Source of the DNA: Apilactobacillus nanyangensis
Lineage (GTDB): Bacteria > Bacillota > Bacilli > Lactobacillales > Lactobacillaceae
Reading direction: 5' to 3'
Assembly (NCBI RefSeq): GCF_016861915.1
Contig: NZ_BOLX01000016.1
Span: 1-37,767 of the forward strand
DNA: 37,767 nt
Part shown: in pieces, positions 1 through 7,885 of the stretch
How positions within the stretch are numbered: position 1 is the first letter of the stretch
Layout of the letters: each line of letters starts with the position of its first letter
Translations under genes and position numbers: made by a program
Notes under the pieces: generated by a model
The model's database searches: none
Told to the model about the DNA's origin: nothing
Seen by the model: the letters and a program-made list of their open reading frames with translations, nothing else

Positions 1-76
1 TGTCACCGGTTGAATACCGGATCAATTCCTCCCAGAAAATAGCATAACCATCTTCCAATTTTAGGGGTTCAGGTCA
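1..76 (+). mobile_element. Right (3') end of an IS3-family insertion sequence
   Basis: Bases 1-76 match the reverse complement of 37692-37767 exactly. The segment ends at the junction with GGGGTTCAGGTCA, the CA-ended terminal inverted repeat expected of IS3-family elements. One plus-strand frame carries the end of a transposase with the SPVEYR motif typical of IS3-family OrfB, followed by a stop at 45-47. The element boundary is placed after base 76; base 77 also matches between the two ends, probably by chance. Only the end of the element is present, so the exact IS cannot be named; the IS150 group is my best guess. Confidence 0.8.
3..47 (+). CDS. IS3-family transposase (OrfB), C-terminal fragment cut by the window edge
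   Basis: Fourteen codons and a TAA stop can be read from base 3: SPVEYRINSSQKIA. SPVEYR close to the C-terminus is characteristic of the integrase-core transposases of IS3-family elements. The rest of the protein lies outside the window. The stop lies 29 bases before the end of the element, leaving room only for the terminal inverted repeat, as usual at an IS3 right end. The fragment runs towards the convergent yneF gene. Confidence 0.75.
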   Translation, partial: SPVEYRINSSQKIA

Positions 77-91
77 TAAGTCTTTTTTTAT

Positions 92-310
92 TTACTTGGC
101 GTTAGCCTTCATACTGTTCATCATTTGATTTAACTTCTTAGCTGAAGGTTTTTGACCCATTTGTAGCATCATTGCTCTTAATTGATCCTTGTTAATTGGG
201 GGATTATCTTTAAGATATTTTTCCATGTACTTACGTGCCATGAAGAATCCACCGATCAAACCTACGATTAAAGCTAAAAGAATTAGGATAATCCATAAGA
301 ATGTTGACAT
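92..310 (-). CDS. yneF: YneF-family (UPF0154) small membrane protein
   Basis: This 72-residue protein has one N-terminal membrane helix (about residues 4-24, rich in I, L, V and G) followed by a basic cytoplasmic tail with KYMEKYLKDNPP and a Met/Lys-rich end. Length and layout match the UPF0154/YneF family of Firmicutes, whose function is unknown. A strong Shine-Dalgarno sequence (GGGAGGAGG) precedes the ATG. The neighbours ynzC and lexA recall the yne-lexA region of Bacillus subtilis. An IS3 end sits only 15 bases beyond the stop codon, so the natural terminator appears interrupted. Family assignment is firm; function is not known. Confidence 0.88.
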   Translation of the reverse strand: MSTFLWIILILLALIVGLIGGFFMARKYMEKYLKDNPPINKDQLRAMMLQMGQKPSAKKLNQMMNSMKANAK

Positions 311-343
311 AATTCTTCCTCCTCCCGTTAGTTACTATTATTA

Positions 344-372
344 ATTTTACACAACTTAATTATTAAATTCAA
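344..372 (-). promoter_or_regulatory. Probable promoter of yneF
   Basis: On the minus strand TTGAAT (367-372) and TAAAAT (344-349) are separated by exactly 17 bases, about 35 bases upstream of the yneF start codon. It fits a housekeeping sigma factor. It lies just downstream of the ynzC stop codon. Confidence 0.55.
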
Positions 373-380
373 AAAAAGTT

Positions 381-638
381 TTAGTCGTCACGTAAACCTT
401 TCTTACGTTGAACTTCCTTAACCTTTTCCGGTGTAACTTCTTTTCCTTCTTTATTGAAAACTTGAACCATTTCAATTTGGCTTCTCATGTTTTCTTTAAA
501 GCGTTTTAGGTATTGTTTTCTAAGGTCAGCTCTTTCAGCTTCTTCTTCCTTAGTCAATCCACTTTCCTTAGCTTTGTGTGCTAATTCATTAATACGTGGA
601 ATAAGTTTCTTTAAAATTGGATCTTCTGCTTCTGACAT
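381..638 (-). CDS. ynzC: YnzC/DUF896 (UPF0291) cytoplasmic protein
   Basis: The 85-residue highly charged protein forms a helical hairpin in its first half ([19 protein letters not shown], then [17 protein letters not shown]), the hallmark of DUF896. The C-terminal part, ending in KKGLRDD, also fits. In Bacillus subtilis the homologue YnzC is SOS-induced and encoded near lexA; its function is unknown. Here it is divergent from lexA, and a LexA-box-like sequence lies 16 bases upstream of its start codon, next to its Shine-Dalgarno (AAGGAG, 647-652). LexA control is therefore likely but inferred. Confidence 0.88.
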   Translation of the reverse strand: MSEAEDPILKKLIPRINELAHKAKESGLTKEEEAERADLRKQYLKRFKENMRSQIEMVQVFNKEGKEVTPEKVKEVQRKKGLRDD

Positions 639-654
639 TTCATTATCTCCTTTG

Positions 655-668
655 CGAACATTTGTTTT
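655..668. promoter_or_regulatory. LexA operator (SOS box) between ynzC and lexA
   Basis: The sequence CGAACATTTGTTTT closely matches the Gram-positive SOS box CGAAC-N4-GTTCG: the left half is perfect, and the right half keeps GTT. It overlaps the -35 element of the lexA promoter and lies directly upstream of the ynzC ribosome-binding site, so it could repress both genes. Confidence 0.75.
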
Positions 669-690
669 TATTTTCCCGTTATGCTATATT
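662..690 (+). promoter_or_regulatory. lexA promoter with extended -10
   Basis: TTGTTT (662-667) is followed after 17 bases by TATATT (685-690), with TG one base upstream of the -10, forming an extended -10 (TGCTATATT). The SOS box covers the -35 hexamer, which would give autorepression. Confidence 0.7.
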
Positions 691-724
691 AAAGCTATTA
701 TATTACAAGAAACGGGGTATTTAT

Positions 725-1360
725 GTGACTTTTTCAAAAGAAGAAAAGACTTCTAAACAATTAGCTATTTTAGAATTTATCTGGAAAAGAATCAATAGCC
801 AAGGCTATCCTCCTACAGTAAGAGAAATAGGTGAAGCCGTTAATCTTTCATCCACATCAACCGTCCATGGTCATTTAAGTCGCCTTGAAAAGAAGGGTTT
901 TATCGTTAAAAACCCTGCTAAACCAAGAGCACTTGAAATTACCGAAGATGGTCTTAAGAAAATTGGTGTTAACACACACCCTGGTGAAATCCCTGTTTTA
1001 GGTACCGTTGCTGCTGGTGAACCAATCCTAGCGGTTGAAGATACATCAGAATACTTCTCAATGCCTGACCAATACGAAAACTCAGATGATGTTTTCATGT
1101 TAGTCATTCAAGGTGAAAGTATGATCAACATCGGTATTCTAAACGGTGATAAAGTCATCGTTAAAAAGCAATCAACCGCTGAAAATGGTGATATCGTCAT
1201 TGCAATGACTGATGAAAACGAAGTCACTTGCAAACGATTCTTCAAGGAATCTGATCACTATCGCTTACAACCTGAAAACGATAACTTAGCTCCAATCATA
1301 TTGGATCAAGTATCAATCGTTGGTAAGGTTGTTGGATTATACCGTGACAGTATTTTTTAA
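725..1360 (+). CDS. lexA: LexA, SOS-response repressor and self-cleaving protease
   Basis: The start is a GTG at 725 with GGGG seven bases upstream; it gives a 211-residue protein whose N-terminus aligns with known LexA proteins, while a longer in-frame extension would add unrelated residues. Residues 28-55 ([12 protein letters not shown] and the following helix) are the winged-helix DNA-binding domain. The autocleavage bond is Ala97-Gly98 in TVAAGEP, and the serine-lysine dyad is Ser132 (QGESM) and Lys170 (TCKRF), 38 residues apart as in the Bacillus enzyme. It is convergent with the deoxyribosyltransferase gene, and the stop codons overlap. Regulation by its own operator at 655-668 is expected. 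Confidence 0.96.
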   Translation: MTFSKEEKTSKQLAILEFIWKRINSQGYPPTVREIGEAVNLSSTSTVHGHLSRLEKKGFIVKNPAKPRALEITEDGLKKIGVNTHPGEIPVLGTVAAGEPILAVEDTSEYFSMPDQYENSDDVFMLVIQGESMINIGILNGDKVIVKKQSTAENGDIVIAMTDENEVTCKRFFKESDHYRLQPENDNLAPIILDQVSIVGKVVGLYRDSIF

Positions 1361-1797
1361 AATACTTCACCTTCGTAGTGATATTCAGGCATTTCTTTGA
1401 AATCAAACTTTTCAACATCGTCTACCTTTGTTAGATATGACTTAGATCCGTTTGATAACATCAAGTTAACAATCGCATCTTTTTCATGGAATAAAACAAC
1501 TGGTTTATCAATTGCATAAGCATACCCAATTTCGAAAGCTGTACCGCTGTCAACGTTGTCGTCTACAAAGTCGATAATCGCGATAACGGCATCAGCTTTT
1601 TTTATTTCATCAACATCAAGTTGGAAAACATCTTTAGACCATTGGCTGCTACCAATTTCTGCCCCATCGTTTACGTTTGAGTTTCTTGGGCTAAAGTATC
1701 CTGAAACTGAAGGATTGTTATCCAATGCATTTTCAATTCTTTGAATACGGTCAATTTGTTCATCATCAAAAAATGGTCCTGCTAAATATAATTTCAT
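1357..1797 (-). CDS. Nucleoside 2-deoxyribosyltransferase family protein
   Basis: The 146-residue protein begins with LAGPFF and carries the family motif [12 protein letters not shown], in which Glu89 corresponds to the nucleophile of nucleoside deoxyribosyltransferases. These cytosolic enzymes move deoxyribose between bases in nucleoside salvage, an activity well known in lactobacilli. The C-terminal YEGEVF resembles the end of the Lactobacillus leichmannii enzyme, where the terminus helps form the active site. It starts 9 bases after mvaS, with its Shine-Dalgarno (AGGAG) in the gap, so the two are co-transcribed. Whether it prefers purines or pyrimidines cannot be read from the sequence. 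Confidence 0.85.
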   Translation of the reverse strand: MKLYLAGPFFDDEQIDRIQRIENALDNNPSVSGYFSPRNSNVNDGAEIGSSQWSKDVFQLDVDEIKKADAVIAIIDFVDDNVDSGTAFEIGYAYAIDKPVVLFHEKDAIVNLMLSNGSKSYLTKVDDVEKFDFKEMPEYHYEGEVF

Positions 1798-1806
1798 GTC
1801 AGTCTC

Positions 1807-2973
1807 CTACTTTCTTCCATAAATTCTTTGGTGGTCTTTTACCCCTTCAAGGAAAAATTCCTCCTTATCATTACTAGTATCCAACTTGATATCACCATCA
1901 GCGATTGGAATCCAGTTAGTAAAGATTTCTTCGTATTCTTCAACGGAAACTTGTTTTCTTGACTTCAAAGCAGCATCTAATGATTTAGCTAATTCATCAT
2001 TTCTAAAGTTATCCTTTAATTTCATGGAGAAAAATTCACCCTGTGCACCTGAACCATAACTGAATAGCGCAATACGATCACCAGATTGTAAGTCATTTGA
2101 GTTATTAATTAATGATAGGAAGTTCAAGTACAATGAACCGGTATATAGGTTACCAACATTTTCGTTGTAAATACGACCTTGTTCGAATTCTTTCTTCAAG
2201 TTAGCTTGTTGTTCTTCATCTGCTTCATCAATGATTGATCTTAATGCCTTAATTCCCATTTTTGGATAAGGTAAATGGAATGTCATTGCTTTGAAATCAG
2301 CGATCGTTTGACCGGTGATTTCCTTGTATTCATCCCATGTCTTCTTGAAGAAATCAACGTAAACATCATTTGAATAGTGACCATCAACAACGGCTTCTGT
2401 TCTATACAATGGTCTCCAGAAGTCCATTACATCATCAGAATAGAATGTGCTTGGGCCATCGAATTCGGCAATTGCAGGGTTGGCAGAAATTACCATGGCC
2501 ACGGCTCCTCCACCTTGAGTAACCTCACCCGGTGTCTTAATACCGTATCTAGCAATATCGGCACCAATTACCAAGGCTTGTCTTTCAGGATGGTTTTGAA
2601 CATATTCTTTGGCCATTTGAAGACCAGCGGTTGCACCATAACAAGCTTGCTTAACTTCAAAAGCACGAGCTCGACGGTTTAAACCTAACATGTTTTGTAA
2701 GTAAATTGCAGCAGATTTAGAGTTATCTACACCTGTTTCAGTTCCAAAAATAATTAAATCAATTTTTTTACGATTATCATCATCAATAATCTTGGTACAA
2801 GCATTTGCTGCCATTGTGACAACATCTTGGGTATTTGGAATTACAGCTTGTTTCTTTTGACCAATTCCAATTAAATACTTGTTTGGGTCTTCGTTTCTAG
2901 CGTTAGCTAGATCGACCATATCTAAATACATATCTGATGAGTAAAAACTCATCTTGTCAATTCCAACATTCAT
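1807..2973 (-). CDS. mvaS: Hydroxymethylglutaryl-CoA synthase
   Basis: HMG-CoA synthase condenses acetyl-CoA with acetoacetyl-CoA in the mevalonate route to isoprenoids, used by lactobacilli instead of the MEP pathway. Numbering from ATG at 2973 (MNVGIDK, 388 residues) places the catalytic Glu79 (FGTETG), Cys111 (KQACYGA) and His233 (TFHLPYPK) at exactly the positions of the Staphylococcus aureus enzyme, which supports this start over an ATG seven codons upstream that lacks a ribosome-binding site. The Shine-Dalgarno is weak (GTGTGG). A good promoter lies just upstream, and the deoxyribosyltransferase gene follows in the same operon. Confidence 0.96.
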   Translation of the reverse strand: MNVGIDKMSFYSSDMYLDMVDLANARNEDPNKYLIGIGQKKQAVIPNTQDVVTMAANACTKIIDDDNRKKIDLIIFGTETGVDNSKSAAIYLQNMLGLNRRARAFEVKQACYGATAGLQMAKEYVQNHPERQALVIGADIARYGIKTPGEVTQGGGAVAMVISANPAIAEFDGPSTFYSDDVMDFWRPLYRTEAVVDGHYSNDVYVDFFKKTWDEYKEITGQTIADFKAMTFHLPYPKMGIKALRSIIDEADEEQQANLKKEFEQGRIYNENVGNLYTGSLYLNFLSLINNSNDLQSGDRIALFSYGSGAQGEFFSMKLKDNFRNDELAKSLDAALKSRKQVSVEEYEEIFTNWIPIADGDIKLDTSNDKEEFFLEGVKDHQRIYGRK

Positions 2974-3009
2974 AATGATAATCCACACTTTCATATAAAT
3001 ATTATTTTA

Positions 3010-3038
3010 ATTGTACTATGAAAAAACATTCTTAACAA
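3010..3038 (-). promoter_or_regulatory. mvaS promoter
   Basis: On the minus strand TTGTTA (3033-3038), 17 bases and TACAAT (3010-3015) precede mvaS, with about 36 bases to the start codon. Confidence 0.65.
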
Positions 3039-3049
3039 AAGAAATAACA

Positions 3050-3079
3050 AAAAAGACGCACTGATAAGTGTGTCTTTTA
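3050..3079 (-). terminator. Intrinsic terminator of the GH20 gene
   Basis: The inverted repeat AAAGACGCACT / AGTGTGTCTTT encloses a GATA loop and is followed on the minus strand by a run of T. It overlaps the stop codon of the dispersin-like gene and insulates it from the mvaS promoter. Confidence 0.8.
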
Positions 3080-4222
3080 TTTTTCAAATTGTTTCTTAGC
3101 CTTTAGGAATGCATCAATATAGTAGTAAGTCTTTTGATAAGTTTGTTCACCTTTATATTGATTTGGGTACTCTCCCCAGATTGAGAATGCTGCTCCAATA
3201 TTATTCTTGCTCTTTGCAAGATTCTTCTTTGATTGGTCATTCCACATACTCATCTTCCACTTCTTAAATTCCTTTGTCCAAATCTTCTTTGATTCTTTTG
3301 TGAAGGAAGTAGGATCTGTAATCATATATAGATAGTAGTTATTGTAGTTGATTGTCTTAAATCCTGCCTTGTTTAGTTCGGGTAAAGTTGCTCGCATTCT
3401 AATGTTATCTTTGCGATCTTTACTAGAACTAACTTCACCAGTCAAGCTCCAATAATTAATTAATATATCTTTATGGTACTTATTTAAAACCGCTTTATGG
3501 AAACTATCATTCCACATTTCCAGTCTCAAATTATGTTTCTTAACGTAGTCATCAATTGCATTAATATATTTTACAGCTGCCTTTTGATCACTTTTATTAT
3601 TAATGGTAATTTCATCAGCCCCAACGATAATATGATATCCCTTTGGTAGTAATCCAACGTATTCACTTAATAGCTTTTTAGAGAAGTCCAGTGTAGCCTT
3701 CTTGTGGTAATACATTTCGTTATAACCATTTTTATTATCTAATTTCTTTGCTAATTTCTTACCAGCAGATGTATACGAAAGAAGCTTAATGATTGATTTA
3801 TCATGTCCAGGTAAATCAATTTCAGGAATAACTTCAATTCCGTTTAAATAACCGTATTGAATAATATCCAATAATTGATCCTTAGTTAAAAAGGCTTTTT
3901 TAGTCTTTTTGTTATAATAAACTCCACTTTTTTCATATGAATTTTTAATTGTTTGTCCCAAGGTAGAACTTTCAACGCCATATCTTTCATTATCATTTAA
4001 GTGAAGTTGAAGATATGTACCATGATCTTTTTTAAGTAAATCAATGTACTTCTTGATTGTTGATGGAGCATAGTATGTTCTTGAACAATCTATGGACAAA
4101 CCAATTCGCTTAGTATTGTTATTGGCTGCAGCTAAAGTCGTTTTAGTAATTGAAGCCATTTGAACAAAAATTAGAATTGCAGTTAATACAAATCCAACAA
4201 TTAAATATCTTTTTTTTGGCAT
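3077..4222 (-). CDS. Secreted dispersin B-like GH20 beta-N-acetylhexosaminidase
   Basis: The 381-residue protein has an N-terminal signal sequence (KKR, hydrophobic residues 7-24, small residues TTLAAA) and a single GH20 barrel. Signature segments line up with dispersin B of Aggregatibacter: GLSIDCSRTYYAP, LQLHLNDNERYGVES, VIPEIDLPGHD, MRATLPEL, NYNNYYLYM and AAFSIWGEY. The catalytic pair is Asp203-Glu204 (GADE), with Trp237, Trp258, Trp349 and Glu351 matching the substrate pocket. Dispersin B hydrolyses beta-1,6-linked poly-N-acetylglucosamine, a biofilm polysaccharide; that substrate is an inference here. There is no LPXTG anchor, so it is secreted or held by its N-terminal helix. The start is ATG at 4222; GTG codons three and two codons upstream are alternatives. 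It has its own promoter and terminator. Confidence 0.87.
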   Translation of the reverse strand: MPKKRYLIVGFVLTAILIFVQMASITKTTLAAANNNTKRIGLSIDCSRTYYAPSTIKKYIDLLKKDHGTYLQLHLNDNERYGVESSTLGQTIKNSYEKSGVYYNKKTKKAFLTKDQLLDIIQYGYLNGIEVIPEIDLPGHDKSIIKLLSYTSAGKKLAKKLDNKNGYNEMYYHKKATLDFSKKLLSEYVGLLPKGYHIIVGADEITINNKSDQKAAVKYINAIDDYVKKHNLRLEMWNDSFHKAVLNKYHKDILINYWSLTGEVSSSKDRKDNIRMRATLPELNKAGFKTINYNNYYLYMITDPTSFTKESKKIWTKEFKKWKMSMWNDQSKKNLAKSKNNIGAAFSIWGEYPNQYKGEQTYQKTYYYIDAFLKAKKQFEK

Positions 4223-4259
4223 AATCACCACTCTTTTCTTTGCGATTATTATATTTTTT

Positions 4260-4268
4260 AGTATAGCA
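4260..4268 (-). promoter_or_regulatory. Extended -10 promoter of the GH20 gene
   Basis: The minus strand reads TGCTATACT, an extended -10 element, about 38 bases upstream of the start codon. No good -35 hexamer is visible. The surrounding gap (4223-4468) is very AT-rich and otherwise holds only the promoter of the divergent gene. Confidence 0.55.
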
Positions 4269-4407
4269 TTAAAATTTCATAAATCTATCCATTTTGGGAT
4301 TTTGTAATCATTATGAAATAGTTACATGTTAATAATAGCGTTTTAATCTTAAAGGTAATCTAAATCGAAAATATATATAATTCTATAGTTCACCTATGAC
4401 TATACGA

Positions 4408-4437
4408 TTAAGCATGATACCATTAATTATGTATAAT
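4408..4437 (+). promoter_or_regulatory. Probable promoter of the four-helix membrane protein
   Basis: A consensus TATAAT (4432-4437) lies 18 bases after TTAAGC (4408-4413), about 32 bases before the start codon. The -35 element is weak. Confidence 0.45.
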
Positions 4438-4468
4438 AACATCATTAGATTGGAGTATTTGTTTATTT

Positions 4469-4825
4469 ATGAAAAAAGCGTCATCAATTTTTATTAAGCT
4501 AATATGCACATTGTTAGAATTTTCTTTAATGCTAGCTACAGTGTTAGGGATTTGTTTTAACTGGGAATCAGCTTCGACTTACTCAAATAGTTTAAAAATA
4601 TATTTTCTAATTTTCATTCAAATTATATTTGTATTGTTAGCATTAATTCAAATCATATCTTTCTACATCCATAAAATCGATTTAAAGAAAGAAATAATCC
4701 TCTCTGCCATGCTATTTATATTGGCCTTGATTCTTTACATACTACATGAATCTACAATTCAATTTCTTGTATGTATTTTACTTATCCTTATTTTAATAAT
4801 AATTGACAAAAAATGTTTGGCTTAA
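4469..4825 (+). CDS. Hypothetical four-helix membrane protein
   Basis: I do not recognise this 118-residue protein. It is almost wholly hydrophobic, with four predicted membrane helices at about residues 8-28, 42-64, 75-92 and 96-112, separated by short loops (HKIDLKKE is the longest charged one) and ending in DKKCLA. GGAG at 4452-4455 is a distant but usable ribosome-binding site, 13 bases before the ATG. The gene has its own promoter and terminator, lies divergently from the dispersin-like gene, and is followed by a tRNA gene on the other strand. It could be a lineage-specific accessory gene. No function can be assigned. Confidence 0.6.
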   Translation: MKKASSIFIKLICTLLEFSLMLATVLGICFNWESASTYSNSLKIYFLIFIQIIFVLLALIQIISFYIHKIDLKKEIILSAMLFILALILYILHESTIQFLVCILLILILIIIDKKCLA

Positions 4826-4841
4826 ATTAAAATACCTAAAT

Positions 4842-4879
4842 AAAAAGCACCCTACCATCAGTATAGTAAGGTGCTTTTT
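4842..4879. terminator. Bidirectional intrinsic terminator
   Basis: AAAAAGCACC (4842-4851) pairs with GGTGCTTTTT (4870-4879), with CTA/TAG pairs further inside. It ends the plus-strand membrane-protein gene and, on the other strand, lies downstream of the tRNA-Ser gene. Confidence 0.8.
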
Positions 4880-4906
4880 TTATTTATGATCATGAAATTA
4901 TCAAAA

Positions 4907-4992
4907 GGAGAGTACAGGAGTCGAACCTGCCCGCCGGTGTTACCGGGTCGTCGGATTTCGAGTCCGATGCATTACCGCTCTGCCAACTCTCC
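4907..4992 (-). tRNA. tRNA-Ser (anticodon CGA)
   Basis: The minus strand folds into a class II tRNA of 86 bases: a seven-pair acceptor stem (GGAGAGT / ACTCTCC), an anticodon loop CTCGAAA with anticodon CGA reading UCG, a long variable arm (CCGGT / ACCGG) and a T arm with TTCGACT. The CCA end is not encoded. The base after the acceptor stem (position 73) is T, whereas serine tRNAs normally have G. The gene lies between the apt terminator and a bidirectional terminator. Confidence 0.93.
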
Positions 4993-4994
4993 AT

Positions 4995-5017
4995 AAAAAA
5001 GGATGCTCTAAGCATCC
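4995..5017 (-). terminator. Intrinsic terminator of the rnz-recJ-apt operon
   Basis: GGATGC / GCATCC form a perfect six-pair stem at 5001-5017, followed on the minus strand by six T. It stands between apt and the tRNA gene. Confidence 0.85.
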
Positions 5018-5024
5018 AATAAAT

Positions 5025-5543
5025 TTAGTATTTTAGTAAGCTAAGAATATCGTAATCCTTAATCTTTTCTCTACCCTTTAATGCTTCAATTTCAACAATG
5101 AAAGCAGCTCCAACAACAATTCCGCCTAGTTGTTCAACAAGCTTGATTGTTGCTTCAATTGTTCCACCAGTTGCAAGTAAATCATCAGTGATAAGAACTC
5201 TTTGGCCAGGCTTTACAGCATCAGAATGTAGGTAAAGTGATGACTTTCCGTATTCTAATCCGTAAGAAGCACTAACTGTCTTACCTGGTAATTTACCCTT
5301 CTTTCTAGCTGGTACGAATCCAATGCCTAAATCATAAGCAACTGGACAACCAACAATGAAGCCACGCGCTTCGGGGCCAACGATTAAGTCGACTTTCTTT
5401 TCTTTAGCATATTTTACTATCTCATCGGTAGCTTGGTGATATGCTTGTCCATCTTCCATTAATGGTGAGATATCTCTAAATAAAACACCTGGTTCTGGAA
5501 AATCTTCGTAACTTGCAATGTAGTCATGCAAATCAAGTGCCAT
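5025..5543 (-). CDS. apt: Adenine phosphoribosyltransferase
   Basis: Apt makes AMP from adenine and phosphoribosyl pyrophosphate in purine salvage. The start is ATG at 5543 ([10 protein letters not shown]), giving the usual 172 residues, with AAAGGAAG ten bases upstream; an in-frame upstream extension does not fit the family. The PRPP-binding motif [13 protein letters not shown] is at 116-128 with Asp120-Asp121, and GPEARGF at 56-62 is the adenine-pocket segment of the family. It follows recJ by 20 bases in the rnz-recJ-apt operon, a conserved arrangement in lactobacilli, and ends at a strong terminator. Confidence 0.96.
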   Translation of the reverse strand: MALDLHDYIASYEDFPEPGVLFRDISPLMEDGQAYHQATDEIVKYAKEKKVDLIVGPEARGFIVGCPVAYDLGIGFVPARKKGKLPGKTVSASYGLEYGKSSLYLHSDAVKPGQRVLITDDLLATGGTIEATIKLVEQLGGIVVGAAFIVEIEALKGREKIKDYDILSLLKY

Positions 5544-5563
5544 TAGCCAATAACTTCCTTTCA

Positions 5564-7867
5564 TTAACCCAAACAAATGCGAATAGCTTGTTTAAACTTC
5601 TCTTTACTAATTATCAAAAGTTGTTTTTCAGCTTCGATTTGTTTCTCTCTATTCTGGTATGCGTGACTGTTTGATAAATCACTGTTAACCAGATTAGGAT
5701 TATAATTCATAATTCCATCATTAATATAAACGAAATTTAATTCATTAAATACATCTACCATGAAGATAAATATATCACGGTCAATGCCTAAATAGCGACT
5801 AATTTCATCTACTTTATCATGTATCTGAATGTTGTTATGCGTCTTAATGAACTTAAATAGTTTAGCATATTGAGCACGGTTTGGCATCCCCTTTTTAAAA
5901 ATATAATGATTTTTGAAAAGGTAAAATGTCACGCTATTAAAACTAATTTCACTTAAAGCATCCTGCAAATGTGAAATATCACTAGGACAATCAACAATTA
6001 TTATATTATCAAATTTATCAAATGAAGACAAATCAGGATATAGACCAACTGTGGAGTCAGAGCCTACAAATGGACGCAACTTGTTGTATAGTTTTTCGTT
6101 AAAGAATAAGTATGCAGCAGCTGGTTCAAACATTTCTTTTGCAACAACTTGTGTTCTTTTATCAACAATTTCAACACCACTGCTGTACATATCATCCAAC
6201 ATGATTTGAATGGTTGTGCGTCCCTTCCAAGTATTCTTTTCCAAGTGACCAGCAACCTTCATTGCATCACTATTGGCCAATAAATCATCGGCCAGTGAAC
6301 CATTCTTAAATGCTAGTACATTGACCTTACTACCATGATCAACCATTTGGAATTTTAGATGACTATTATCCTTACCCATTGTTTGAACGTTAGTAACGTT
6401 TTGTGGTGTAAATTCGAATACTGGGAATTCATTATCAGTACCAAATGGTGCCAATAATTGAACTTGGTTAAACAATTCTTCGTTTACATCACTGCAACTT
6501 AGGTCAGCAAAAATATTCAATGGTGCTTTGACTTTGTCAGATAATTCGTGTTCTTTTGCGTATTTATCTAAATGCTCTGTTAAGGCTGTAACATCATCTT
6601 CTTTGATGCTTAATCCAACAGCCATTTCATGGCCACCAAATGACACCATTTGATCTCTCATACCATTGATTGCATCGAATAAGTTAAATCCTTCAACACT
6701 TCTACCTGATCCCTTTAGGATTCTGGTATTAGTATCCAAATTCATCACAATACTTGGTTTATGGAATTGTTCTACCAAACGACTGGCAACAATTCCAACA
6801 ACTCCTTCGTGCCAGTTTTGACCATATACGACCAATACAGCACTTTCTGGTTGAGTTTGAGCTTGAATAATTGCTTCGGTACTAATGTCTTCGACAAACT
6901 TACGACGCTTTTTATTTTGGTCTTCAGTGTCCTTAGCTAATTCTTCGGCCTTGATATCATCAAAGGTGGTTAGTAGTTCAACTCCGGAACTGGCACTACC
7001 CATTCGACCCAATGCGTTCAAGCGTGGTGCTAAACCAAAACCAATGCTTTGTTCGTTAACAACTTCTTTAATCCCGGCTAGCTTAGCTAAGCTGTATAAG
7101 CCTGGACGTTCAGTGTTAGCAATCATTTGTAGACCGTACTTTACAATCACCCTGTTTTCATCGGTTAAGGAAACCAAATCGGCAACGGTTCCAATTGCGG
7201 CTAAATCCAAGAATTCTTCTGGTAGTTCACCCAATAGCGCGGTTGCTACTTTAAAAGCGATTCCTACACCTGAGAATTCACCAAATGGGTATTCATGGCC
7301 AGGATATCTAGCATGCACAATTGCATAAGCATCAGGTAGTTCATCTGGCATTTGATGGTGATCGGTAATGATGACATCGCATCCCATTTCGTTTGCGACA
7401 TCGACAGATTCTTTACCGGAGACACCGTTATCAACGGTCACCATTAACTTGGTCCCGTCATTAATTAAACGCTTGTATACTTCAGGATTTGGACCATAAC
7501 CGTCGGTGAAACGATTAGGAACAAAGTATTCAACGTTGGCACCCAAATTTTCTAGTGTTTCATACATCACCGATGTACTTGTGATTCCATCAGCATCGTA
7601 ATCCCCGTAAACGGTGATTTTTTCATCGTTTTCAATGGCACTAAAAATTCGTTTGCATGCCTTTTCCATGTCGTGCAACAAAAAAGGATCTCTTAGATCA
7701 CTCAACTGAGGGTTTAAGAAACCATTTATCTTGTCTTCACTGTCGTATCCCTTCTCAATCAATGATTCGACAATTCTTGGGCTAATTGATAGTGATTTTC
7801 CAATTGTCGTAGCATCGTTTGAGAGTTTCGTATTCGTATGTTTCCAATCAAAATTAGCGGAGATCAT
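5564..7867 (-). CDS. recJ: Single-stranded-DNA 5'-3' exonuclease RecJ
   Basis: RecJ degrades single-stranded DNA in recombination and mismatch repair. The 767-residue protein shows the DHH-family motifs in order: DYDADG (89-94), DNG (146-148), TDHH (168-171) and, near residue 400, GGHEMAVG of the DHHA1 domain. A long C-terminal region follows, as in the Bacillus protein of similar size. The ATG at 7867 is preceded by AAAGG nine bases away, inside the short gap after rnz. The operon order rnz-recJ-apt points to co-expression only; no functional link is proven. Confidence 0.95.
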   Translation of the reverse strand: MISANFDWKHTNTKLSNDATTIGKSLSISPRIVESLIEKGYDSEDKINGFLNPQLSDLRDPFLLHDMEKACKRIFSAIENDEKITVYGDYDADGITSTSVMYETLENLGANVEYFVPNRFTDGYGPNPEVYKRLINDGTKLMVTVDNGVSGKESVDVANEMGCDVIITDHHQMPDELPDAYAIVHARYPGHEYPFGEFSGVGIAFKVATALLGELPEEFLDLAAIGTVADLVSLTDENRVIVKYGLQMIANTERPGLYSLAKLAGIKEVVNEQSIGFGLAPRLNALGRMGSASSGVELLTTFDDIKAEELAKDTEDQNKKRRKFVEDISTEAIIQAQTQPESAVLVVYGQNWHEGVVGIVASRLVEQFHKPSIVMNLDTNTRILKGSGRSVEGFNLFDAINGMRDQMVSFGGHEMAVGLSIKEDDVTALTEHLDKYAKEHELSDKVKAPLNIFADLSCSDVNEELFNQVQLLAPFGTDNEFPVFEFTPQNVTNVQTMGKDNSHLKFQMVDHGSKVNVLAFKNGSLADDLLANSDAMKVAGHLEKNTWKGRTTIQIMLDDMYSSGVEIVDKRTQVVAKEMFEPAAAYLFFNEKLYNKLRPFVGSDSTVGLYPDLSSFDKFDNIIIVDCPSDISHLQDALSEISFNSVTFYLFKNHYIFKKGMPNRAQYAKLFKFIKTHNNIQIHDKVDEISRYLGIDRDIFIFMVDVFNELNFVYINDGIMNYNPNLVNSDLSNSHAYQNREKQIEAEKQLLIISKEKFKQAIRICLG

Positions 7868-7885
7868 CTAATCAATCCTTTTGTC

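Noticed and set aside
6-20. Palindrome CCGGT-TGAAT-ACCGG as a possible regulatory site
   Set aside because: It lies within the transposase codons of the IS (encoding part of SPVEYR), so coding constraint explains it well enough.
617-724. N-terminal extension of LexA by 36 residues
   Set aside because: The extension runs through the lexA promoter and into ynzC, is unlike any LexA, and the GTG at 725 has a ribosome-binding site and gives the family length.
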